NCBI GenBank assembly: GCA_963920525.1
Contig: OY986437.1
Coordinates: 33,991,563 to 34,055,562 of the forward strand
Direction of reading: 5' to 3'
DNA: 64,000 bases
DNA from: Dichetophora obliterata
Taxonomy: Eukaryota; Arthropoda; Insecta; Diptera; Sciomyzidae
Shown: positions 24,493-34,027 of the stretch, one piece after another
Position numbering within the stretch: position 1 is the first letter of the stretch
How the letters are laid out: each line of letters begins with the position of its first letter
Translations under genes and position numbers: made by a program
Notes under the pieces: model-generated
Database searches by the model: none
Seen by the model: the letters and a program-made list of their open reading frames with translations, nothing else
What the model was told of the DNA's origin: nothing

Positions 24493-25744
24493 TAGGGGTC
24501 ATTTGACCTCACGACTTTTAAGTTTATTGAAGTTACAATAAATCAATTGAGATTATCAATATAGTTCCATCTTGAATATTAGAGGGCGCTGTACTACAAA
24601 CTTTTTACCAAACCGCCTTAAACTGCAAAGTCGGTTATGCGATTAGAATAAAACTATGAGTATGAAGTGGTTCTGAGGAACGATGAGTGTTCTGGTGGTA
24701 TACAATTTGGATAATTTTAAGCAAAACAGGACGCTGCTGTACAAATATTTTACAAAACCGCCTTTATCTCCTAAACCGCTGATGTGATTAGAAAAAAAAA
24801 TGTTATATAGTGATTTTCAGGTACAATAAGTCTTTTAGCGCTATATTTTGGATTCATCTTGACCACCACAGAGCGATGTACTGCATCAGGTACGGTGAGC
24901 CTTTTGGCACTATATATTTTGATCCTTCTTAAACACGAGAGGGTGCTGAAGTGCAAATCTCTTACAAAACTGCCTAAAATTTCTACAAAAAGCGTTTCCA
25001 TTTTTTGTGCAGTAACGCCAGCACTTATTTTTGCTTATATCTTTAAATCCTTAAAGTCAATTGTTGCCATTATTTTTACTTTATATAGTGTTACTTAATT
25101 GCTACGCAAAATTTTAAAAAAAAAACTTTTTTAAAATAGACTTTTTTATTCTTTTTTTTTAATATTTCTTTGTACAAATCGTACGTAACGCCAGTATTTT
25201 TATATCCCCCCCCCCAAAATATTTTTCTAAATTCGCCCCCGATCACAACTGTACTTATTTACAAAAAATTTATGCACAAAGGCACAACACAGCCAAAGAG
25301 AAACCCACCTAACATTTTAATGCAGTGTAATAATTCCAATAGCTGATTGTAAAATTGGTTATAAAATAAAATTGTAAACATGTTTAAATATAATGTTTTA
25401 AATATAAAAATTCAATGGTGATTTTATGGACCTAGAGGCAGTCACTATATATATAAATTTTTCCACTCCCAATTTTACTTTATTTCAGACGGTTGAAGTC
25501 GTTAAAGAATAAATTTTGGTAATTCAGTTAAAATGGTTCCTGTAAAAAATTTTAAAAATGGGCGTAGTCGCATTATAGCTACATCCATTTTGTCGGAAAT
25601 CATTAACTTTGCTGATATAAGGTGTAGTAAAGTGCACCAGGTAAAAGCTAGTTTTTAATAAAAGTTACGAAATACCAATTCAGAAGAATAACTGGCATAA
25701 GAGTTATTTATAGTCAGATATGAAATTGGGTCAAATGACCCCTA
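24493..25744. mobile_element. TIR element with 16-bp perfect ends, inside the mariner relic
   Basis: Begins TAGGGGTCATTTGACC and ends with the exact reverse complement GGTCAAATGACCCCTA. Between 24590 and 24990 there are diverged tandem units of about 190 bp sharing ACAAA.CGCCT, GATTAGAATAA and AGGGYGCTG-type words. No transposase frame, so non-autonomous. The flanks (ACGTT and CCGTT) do not give a clean duplication. Confidence 0.7.
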
Positions 25745-25756
25745 CCCGTTAGTGTT

Positions 25757-25960
25757 AAAAACGACCTAAAACATTGACGGATGAGCAACACGTCAAGAAA
25801 ATCACGGAAGATACCTTCGGGGCTTAAAACCGCACTTCGTGGAAACCGTTTTAAATCAATTGAGGATATAAAAGACGAATGGAAAAACTTATTTATGCTG
25901 TTCACGAAGCGGCGTCCTCTTTGGGCGTGGTAGCCAAAGAAGTAAAATATATAAAACTGG
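25757..25960 (+). pseudogene. Mariner transposase relic, second piece
   Basis: Continues the relic at 24346: KRPKTLTDEQHVKKITED is the next block of a mariner N-terminal domain. After a frameshift, GNRFKSIEDIKDEWKNLF matches the C-terminal region. The catalytic centre between them is deleted. Confidence 0.65.
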
Positions 25961-26009
25961 CTGAGAAGTGTTTAGTTAGTAGAAAAGTATTGAAATACAG
26001 CACGTCTAA

Positions 26010-26968
26010 TTTTTGTTGCTTCCTTCATAGCTCTTACGTGGCTTGGTAAAGAATTCTACAATCGAGTGACATTAATAAAAACATTTTTGTAGAATTGAGG
26101 TAGTTAAAGCTGACTGGAGTAAGCATGTAACTTCTTGTTGTGCGACCAAATTGAGTTTTTTAAAATAAATATGGAAGCATTTTATCCATCATTATCATAT
26201 GCATGAAGATGCAATTTCGGGCATTAAGATAATTAATTATATCATATCCAAGAATACATTATTTTAATTGCGAAATATGATCAAATCTGCGTAGCCCAAA
26301 GACATATCTAGTAACTTGATAAAATGCTAAACATAATCTTAATTGAGATCACGAGTCTAATTAACTATAAACGCATTTGGCGTAGGTTATTACAGGCTGA
26401 AGAACAAGTTTACGTCTCATTTCAACAGGTGTTAATTCAACTGAAGCTCTGAGGTTAGGTAAGATAAAATACATTTTTCTTACTATGCTGTTAATGTTGG
26501 TACTGGTTAGTGTAGAATTAATATGAAAATCAAGATTTTTAAATTTTCTAACGAGACTGAGCTTTTTGCTATTTAAAATCAGATCCGTATATCTTCGAAA
26601 AAAACACTATTTTTACTGATGGGCAACACATATGAATAAGACGAATTGAGCTGAGGCCCATTACTAGGAGTTCACTACTCTATACTTTCAAGATCCTTAT
26701 TTAACCTGCATACCAAATCTTACATGTGCATAGATCTACGAGAAAGATGTAGCTGAATATCATCAGCATAAGCATGCAAGGATGAATATTTGCATACGCT
26801 GAAGATATCATTTATGAAAATGAAAAATACAAGAGGTCCGAGAACCGACCCTTGAATTACCCCACTACAAACAGACGAATACTTTGCAAAGTTTACGCCG
26901 ACCATTACTCTCAGTACTCTATTCGACAACAGGAACACAACTCCTTTGAGATATACTGTCTTTAGCAA
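26010..26968 (-). pseudogene. Non-LTR retrotransposon reverse transcriptase fragment
   Basis: The open part (26720-26968) reads GVIQGSVLGPLVFFIFINDI and, further on, HAYADDIQLHLS: the RT catalytic YADD box and the preceding GxxQGSVLGP motif. Beyond a stop it continues to lower coordinates as an RT thumb/C-terminal region: INSIVRKMYFILPNLRA, VTRYVFGLRRFDHIS, RNCIFMHM, TQFGRTTRSYML. It is 5'-truncated just above 26968 and broken by several stops. The clade (Jockey, CR1 or I-like) is not determined. Confidence 0.85.
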
Positions 26969-27264
26969 ATTTTATTTTCGGTTTTTCATTATTATTTTCG
27001 TTATAAACAAAAAGTAATCTTAAAAAGATTTGAATTGAGGATTTAACTATAATATTTAATAAAAATTTCATCACCATCAGCATCAAGATGTGGTTCCGCT
27101 GCTCGAATTTGAGAAGCCGATAAAATCGATTTCGAAAATGATTTGAACAAGCACTTATCTCTTATTTACAATAGAAATAGCTAAATGGTATTTCGACTGA
27201 GTCACTAAAAACAAGAGCGGCCTAAAAATGTGTGCAACTATATAAATTAACTATTTCCCTGAAG

Positions 27265-28336
27265 CACGGTTGCCACCTTTGTGGGAAAAATCCCATTTGT
27301 GGTTATTTTTAACTACCGTGGGAAATGGGAATTCCCATGGGATTTTTTAATTGAGTGAGGTTTTTTTTAATCCACGTGGGATTTTTTTTGTTTTGTGGAT
27401 TTTTTTATTTTTGAAGGATTTCTTTTTATTTTTCAGTTAAAATATGTATAAAAATATACATAAAAGTCTATATATTTCATATTTTGTTCATTGTTAAAAT
27501 CGTCTCAACCCATCTATATGATTTTTGCAACGAATTCGTTAAAACTTCAATAACTTTGGTTTGGTGGGAAGTTCTTTCACTCTTGACATAATTCCATGCA
27601 TTGGGAAAATATGTTTCAATGAATTTTTTCTCTTTTTTTATCAATATACAAAATTAGTATATCTTAAAACTGATTTGTGATTGACCCTTATTACGAGTTG
27701 CTTTCGACGTAATCGTCGCTGGTTATCGAACAACAAGCATCGAACGTCACACCATGTCAAAATTTTCGTTGTTCATCGAATTTTCAGTCGAATAGAATTT
27801 TGCTTTTGATGCGGTGCGTGCTGACCAATAATTGTCAAAAAGATAAAAATTTTGTGATTGTGTTTTGCTTTTTAAAGACTAAAAACTAATTTGTAACTCT
27901 TTTTGTAAACTTTATACAGGTCTAAGGTGGATTAAACAAATATTTTTTATTAAATATTATTACTAAAAGACTAATTAAAACACATACGACGAAATATACT
28001 AGTTGTTCTTTTTAGTTTTTTGTTTAATTTTTGAAAATTTGTTGTCCGTATTATTTACTGTGGTAATTTTTAATAGAAGAGAGATTTTTTGTGGTTTTTT
28101 TAATACAAATGGGATTTATAGTGGTTTTTAAATACAAATGGGATTTTTCGTGGTTTTTTTTTATTTGCGTGGGATTTTCGTGGTTATTTTAATTGTCCGT
28201 GGGATTTTTTGTGGTTTTTTTTAATTACGATGGGATTTTTTTTTTCAATTTTATACCATGGGAATTTTCGTGGTTATTAATTTTTTTCTATTATGGGAAA
28301 AAGGTTTTTTCGTGGGAATTTGAGGTAGCAACCGTG
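27265..28336. mobile_element. hAT-type non-autonomous element, copy 1
   Basis: Flanked by a perfect 8-bp target duplication, CCCTGAAG at 27257-27264 and 28337-28344. The ends are CACGGTTGCCACCT and its inverse with one mismatch (AGGTAGCAACCGTG). Subterminal zones carry many GTGGGATTTTT/GTGGTTATTTTT units about 25-35 bp apart, inverted between the two ends (27295-27420 and 28085-28320). Both the 8-bp duplication and repetitive subterminal zones fit the hAT superfamily. No transposase frame. Confidence 0.85.
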
Positions 28337-28775
28337 CCCTGAAGTGCTTTGACAGTTCGATCGCTTAAAATTGGCACCGAAACAACGGGCTCTAATTTAT
28401 ATTTTTTCACTTATTTCCGATTGAAAATCGTAAATTTTTCATTTTTAATATCTTACTAAGGCCCAATCGAGTATAAATTATGTTGTTTTGTATAGAAAAT
28501 CCAACTGTTATCAATATACTTACTTGTGGTAGTAAATTATCCTATTCTTCAATTTCTGACTAGTTGCTAAATTTTTGACCACGCAACACAAATTTTTTTA
28601 ATTTTTTATACAACTTACCACAATGATTTTAGTAAATTTGGTAATAAAAATTTGTTTTAATTAAATATATCATATATTTAATTTTTGGCAGCTTGGTTTG
28701 GCCGGCAGAGCGATCGAAGTGTCAGAAAACAGCGAGTGAAACATACCTCACTACACACACACACACCGTATTGTC

Positions 28776-29145
28776 GGCCTTTGTAGTCTAGTAGAGAGTG
28801 CGCTAGACTATCAACCCAAAGGTCCTGGTTCGAATCCGGGTTCCTACATTTAAGAGTTATGGAAAACTAAAAATCCACAACTAAATTGTGGAAAATGTGG
28901 AATTACAAGGACAGGAACAAAATAGGGCTGGAAATGCTTGCCGAGGTTAAGGCATAACCTAGCCTCGGTCAAAAGCAATTTAAATTGTCTTTCACGGTTG
29001 TTTCGCCTAATCAATAATTTACGTAAGGTTCCAATCAATTCCTCTAAATAATCTATCCCTTTCCTTTCAGGTCAAAGACCAAACCTTGTTTGTATAAGGC
29101 GCATGCCTTGGTTCTTTGATCTTTAAAAAAAAAATAAAGTAAAAA
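28776..29145 (+). mobile_element. tRNA-derived SINE with 3' hairpin and A-rich tail
   Basis: The head has a perfect A-box (TAGTCTAGTAG) and perfect B-box (GGTTCGAATCC) at tRNA spacing. A tRNA-unrelated body of about 250 bp follows, with a hairpin near 28940-28967 (CCGAGG...CCTCGG). It ends in CTTTAAAAAAAAAATAAAG. The head does not fold into a full cloverleaf: the anticodon stem does not pair. No clear target duplication. Confidence 0.65.
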
Positions 29146-29182
29146 TGTTAGAGTAACACCATTTCCTTTTATTTTATTTCTA

Positions 29183-29400
29183 TAATGGTAGCGCGCTTGA
29201 CTCTTACCCAGGGGTTCCAGGTTCGAATCCTGGCAGAGCCATTGTCCTACGCTTTAACCTTTTCTTCCTTATTTCTAATCAATTTTCGACGAAAAGTTGT
29301 AGTTGGTGGTAGTAGGAAAAGTTCGTGAAGAGGATCGCTAAGTAACTTGACTTGACTGAGGCAGGGACATAACACTTGCCTCAGATTCAATATCAATATC
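29183..29400 (+). mobile_element. Second tRNA-like SINE unit, 5'-truncated
   Basis: TGGTAGCGCGCTTGACTC, then a perfect B-box in CCAGGTTCGAATCCTGG and a tRNA-like 3' acceptor half (CAGAGCC). Its 5' acceptor half is missing. The body carries a hairpin (CTGAGGCA...TGCCTCAG, about 29356-29384) like that of the SINE just upstream. Same head family as 61988-62056. Confidence 0.6.
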
Positions 29401-29500
29401 ACATGTTAATACAGCTTTCTGCCACACTAAGAACATTCTACACAAAAATTTTCACTTGATTACTTTCTATCCATTCTATCATCTTTGGAATCAACACAAT

Positions 29501-29873
29501 GGCCGCATTCAGTGCAGACAATAGTTGGCAACTGTTGTGTAAAAATTCGCTGAATGGTACAAATTTGGTAACGCTAACTAAAACTGATAAAGTAGCGAAC
29601 GCCTTTTAATCGAGCGAACAAATTCTATGCTAGATGAACACAAATGTTTGCTTAACTGTCAGATGCTGTTACTGACGCTGTTAAATTAATAAACGCAGAA
29701 AGAACGCAGCAAATTTAAGTGAGAAACCTTTGCAATTGAATTAAATTTACATAAAAATGAAATTGAATCTAACTTCTGACGTGTAGATTAGCAACAAATT
29801 CAGAGAAAAACATCGTGAATTAAGGTAGCACTACCATTACAGTTCACAACAGTTGTCTGCGCTGAATGCGACC
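29501..29873 (+). mobile_element. GGCCGCATTCAG MITE, copy A
   Basis: 373 bp with inverted ends (GGCCGCATTCAGTGCAGACA and the inverse of TGTCTGCGCTGAATGCGACC), flanked by AAT on both sides (29498-29500, 29874-29876). Nearly identical in length and content to the copy at 33647. Non-coding. Confidence 0.85.
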
Positions 29874-30260
29874 AATGATTACGCATTTATTGGGGGAATG
29901 CACGCGTTTGTTTAATCTAAAAAAAACGAGCGCTAAACAGATGTCAAAGACAGTGTTACCAACTAAAAATAAATTTTGCAATTTCCACAAAGCTCGGCAG
30001 TTGGAGATGATCAGTCTCCCGTTCACATTTGAGTAGATTGAAAATAATCTAGTCTTTGCAAAATGCTTGCAAAATAAAACAAAATCAAATAAATACCTAC
30101 ATTAAAAATTATTTTGAAAACAGTTATATAAATGATAAAAAAAAATTTTTTTTTGTAGTGAAACTTCTAAGATGCCTGCCGCACGGTTTTTATTGTAATA
30201 TATGGATCACGATCCATACTGATGGATGGATGGATCGCGTGTAAATACAACATACTCAAT

Positions 30261-30643
30261 AGCCGCATTCAGCGCAGACAACTGTTGTGAACTGTAATAG
30301 TAGCGCTACCTTGGTTCACGATGATTTTCTCTGAATGTGTTGCTACTCTACCCGTCAGAAGCTAGATTCAATTTAATTATATATAATTTTGATGTAAATT
30401 TAATTCAATTGCAAAGGTTTCTCACTTAAATTTGCAGCGTCCTTTCTTTGTTTATTAATTTAACAGCGTCAGTAGCAACATCTGACAGTTAATCAAACAG
30501 TTGTGTTCATGTAGCATAGAATTTGTTCGCTCGATTAAATAGCGTCTGCTGCCTTATCAGTCTTAGTTAGCGCTCCCAAAATTCGACCATTCAGCAAATT
30601 TTCACACAACAGTCCCCAACTGTTGTCTGCGCTGAATGCGGCC
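30261..30643 (-). mobile_element. GGCCGCATTCAG MITE, copy B (inverted)
   Basis: 383 bp in the opposite orientation to copies A and C, with the same ends and internal blocks (CTGACAGTTAA, TTCGCTCGATTAAA). Flanked by AAT on both sides (30258-30260, 30644-30646). Together with copy A it forms a 1.1-kb inverted pair. Confidence 0.85.
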
Positions 30644-30646
30644 AAT

Positions 30647-31715
30647 ATTTATCGTGTCAGTATTTACAAAATTGTTATTCTGAGTGATTCGTTGTTTAAA
30701 AGATGTCACAAGAAAACAAACAAAAAACAAACACTTAAGCTATCTTGCTTTCAATATTCCTTTCCCTTTTTCATTAGGAAAACCAAACAAAAAACCAGTG
30801 AAAAAGTTTATTTTTGTATCTTATTTTATTTTTATATCACCACCAACTGCTGTATCACGAACTGAAATATGCTACTCGTTCAATAGTTATTGAAAGATCT
30901 ACGATCCAATATCAAGACTTCAAAAAATTTAAATTGTTAACGATATCCATGACGATCCATCAATATTGCATGATTAACGTTCAATAAATATCACGATACT
31001 GGATCGATATGATAGATTTTTTGATATGAACTATAATAGACATTTTTTCATTCTATTTTTTGTGTTTTTTGTATGGGGACCTCCAAAAGGGCGGCAGATA
31101 GAGTGTGCTCAGAGGAAATGTTGTGGGGGAAAACTTAATAGAACCAGCACATACTATTGACCCATTTAGGGATCATAGAATTTTTAAGTAAAACTTCTTA
31201 GGCGGCGATTCGATATTAAGGGTGAAATTTCAAGGACGCGACTTTGATAAAAAATATAAATTTTATGTTGCCTACCACTTGGCAACCTGTTAAATGGAAC
31301 ACAATTGTTTAAGTTTACGTTATAATTTATTCTGCTCTTAAAAGCCAAGTTTCGTGCGTATTTATTGATACAAATTGATGATTTAGTTAAGTTTAAGTTA
31401 TTGTAAAATAATACAAAGTAGAACGCATTCAGCTATTGGGTAATAAAAATACAAAGTAGACACATTGAGCTATTGAGTAATAATGCTGAGTAGTAAGATA
31501 TTGATATATTGCGTATAAGCAAATTAGTAAACAAAAGAATGCAAGTTGTTGTGAAATTAAAAAACAAAGTGTAACAGTCAACTACAATAAACTATATGCC
31601 CTACTTAAAATATTTGTGACTGGCTGTAGTTGTTGTTGTTGTTCTTGGTGGCTTCGATGGTGCGTCAGTAGCGTAGGTGCTAGTGGGGTTTGTGGGGCTT
31701 GTGGTGTTCATAACT
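30647..31715. other. Intron stretch with short direct repeats
   Basis: Contains a 40-bp-period pair AATACAAAGTAGA...GCTATTG near 31410-31480. The words GGATCACGATCCAT (30207) and ATGACGATCCATC (30950) on either side of copy B suggest an older element that B interrupted. No gene. Confidence 0.4.
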
Positions 31716-31723
31716 CGCGTCAT

Positions 31724-33369
31724 CAAGGTTGCCTGTATTGTGGGAAAAATCCCATTCGTGGTAATTTTTAATTGGTCTTGGGAATTTTTTTGGGAATTCC
31801 CATAGCATTTTTTAATTCAGAGTGGTATTTTTTAATTGGAGTGGGAATTCAGTGTGATATTTTTTAATTGCATGGGAATTAGGGAATTTTTTCTTAAAAA
31901 ATTTTTTTTTCACTATTAGTAAGAAAAATCCTAATCATAGTATTCGATGCTCGACGTATATGTACAGAAGACTAAAGCTTTAAGTTTACACTGTACATTT
32001 CTTCTAACTTACTCTTAATATAAACTATTAAATTGCATATTTGTTTTAATAACAAGTATAGTTAGTGTAAAAAAATTGTTAAAAATGTGTTCGCACGTTT
32101 TCCATCCCTGATATATACGAACACAAAAAACAAAACTAATATTATTCTAAAACGTTCTTAATGAATTAAAAATATTTATATCTGAAGTCACAAAGCACAC
32201 ATATTTTTGAAAACTTTATATTTATTTTAATTTGTTTATTTTTTATTTCTGAAGTCACTTATGTATACTATTTTATATTAGAAAAAAGTATCTAATTTTT
32301 TTAAAAATCATATTAAGTTGAAACTAACTGTTTATCTCTTTACAAAGCACAAATATCTTTGAAAATTAATGTTTATTTTATTTTGTTTTTTTTTTTATTT
32401 TTGAAGTCACTTACATTATTTTATATTAGAAATAAGTACCTAATTTTTTAAACAATCATATTGTGTTAAGTTAACTGTTTATCACTTCACAAAGCACAAA
32501 TATCTATGAAAACTATATATATCTTATTTAGTTTATTTTTTATTCTGAAGTCACGTTTATTATTTGATATTAGAAATAAGAACCTAAATTTTTGAAAAAT
32601 CATATTGTGTTAAAATTATTTGCATTACAAAGCACAAATATCTTTGAAAACTAATGTTTATTTTATTTTGTTTTTTTTTATTTTTGAAGTCACTTACATT
32701 ATTTTATATTAGAAATAAGTACCAAATTTTTTAAACAATCATATTGTGTTAAGTTAACTGTTTATCACTTCACAAACCACAAATATTTTTTAAAACAATA
32801 TTTTTATTTTATTTTGTTTATTTTTTATTATTTAATTTGTATAAGCATACTTTCGTTTTAGAAATTATTAAATGGAAACAAACAAATAAAATTCACGATC
32901 TCAAATATAAGACTAAAACATGTGATATGTATAAAAATTAACTTTATGTGAAATAATTTGTAAGTTATTTATTTGTTATAGTTTTGAAACAAACACAATA
33001 AATGCAAAATTTTTAACTATGAACGTTTCTATTTATTTCTGCTTATTTAAATGCAAAAATTTCTGGTATTTCGAAATTTTTTAAAATTTCTTATACATAT
33101 GGGATTTTTCGTGCTATTTTTTAATACGTGTGGTATTTTTTGTGGGATTTTTAAATGTACATGGGATCTTTGGTGGTCTTTGTAAAACGCGTGGTATTTT
33201 TGTGGTAATTTTTAATGATCGTGGGACTTTTTTTTTGGTATTTTTTAATTGCTGTGGGTATTTTTTTGTTTACCTTTACCGTGGGAATTTTGGTGGTATT
33301 TAATTTATGTTACTTTGGGAAAAAGGTCATTTTCGTGGGAATTGTTCTGAATTATGGCTGGCAACCTTA
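31724..33369. mobile_element. hAT-type non-autonomous element, copy 2
   Basis: Perfect 8-bp target duplication CGCGTCAT at 31716-31723 and 33370-33377. Inverted ends YAAGGTTGCC. Shares GTGGGAAAAATCCCAT at the left end and the GTGGGATTTTT subterminal units (33095-33300) with copy 1 at 27265. The middle differs and contains a 150-bp-period tandem array. No transposase frame. Confidence 0.85.
32190..32810 (+). repeat. Tandem array, about 150-bp unit, about four copies
   Basis: Each unit runs ACAAAGCACAAATAT..TTTGAAAACT, TTTATTTTATTTTGTTT, GAAGTCACTTA, TTTTATATTAGAAATAAGTA, CATATTGTGTTAA. Copies start near 32190, 32344, 32490, 32630 and 32776 (last one partial). Internal to hAT copy 2. Confidence 0.75.
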
Positions 33370-33377
33370 CGCGTCAT

Positions 33378-33646
33378 GTTACGAATCAGAAAGAGAAGGA
33401 TATATACATTGTGTATTGATAAGGAACAGAGCAAGCAAAAAGCAGTAATGTTATAGTTAAGTTGAATTCTTGTGCCAACTTGCAGTGGGATTCGCGCTGT
33501 TGTGTAAGAGAGACAACAGCTGTTATGATGTTGATTTATGACGCCGAATTAAACAAAAGGTGCTTGAGTTCTGTGAATAACAAACTGCTAAGTATTAAAA
33601 ACTGTCAAAAATCGATGCAGCGCTGCCACAAATAAAGTGCGACATT
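33378..33646. other. Short intron spacer, nothing recognised
   Basis: Separates hAT copy 2 from MITE copy C. No feature seen. Confidence 0.5.
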
Positions 33647-34019
33647 GGCCGCATTCAGCGCAGACAACAGTTGGCAACTGTTGTGTTAAAATTCGCTGAA
33701 TGGTACATATTTGGTAGCGCTAACTAAAACTGATAAAGTAGCAAACGCCTTTTAATCGAGCGAACAAATTCTATGCTACATGAACACAACTGTTTGCTTA
33801 ACTGTCAGATGCTGTTACTGACGCTGTTAAATTAATAAACGCAGAAAGAACGCAGCAAATTTAAGTGAGAAACCTTTGCAATTGAATTAAATTTACATAA
33901 AAATGAAAGTGAATCTAACTTCTGACGTGTAGAGTAGCAACACATTTAGAGAAAAACATCGTGAGCCAAGGTAGCGCTACCATTACAGTTCACAACAGTT
34001 GTCTGCGCTGAACGCGGCC
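33647..34019 (+). mobile_element. GGCCGCATTCAG MITE, copy C
   Basis: 373 bp, same orientation and almost the same sequence as copy A. Flanked by ATT on both sides (33644-33646, 34020-34022). Confidence 0.85.
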
Positions 34020-34027
34020 ATTGTTAA

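Noticed and set aside
29183..29245. Functional tRNA genes at 28776, 29183 and 61988
   Set aside because: A- and B-boxes are good, but the anticodon stems do not pair and acceptor stems are incomplete or mismatched; they look like SINE heads.
32190..32810. CRISPR-like array
   Set aside because: The 150-bp units are contiguous tandem copies without unique spacers, inside a eukaryotic transposon.
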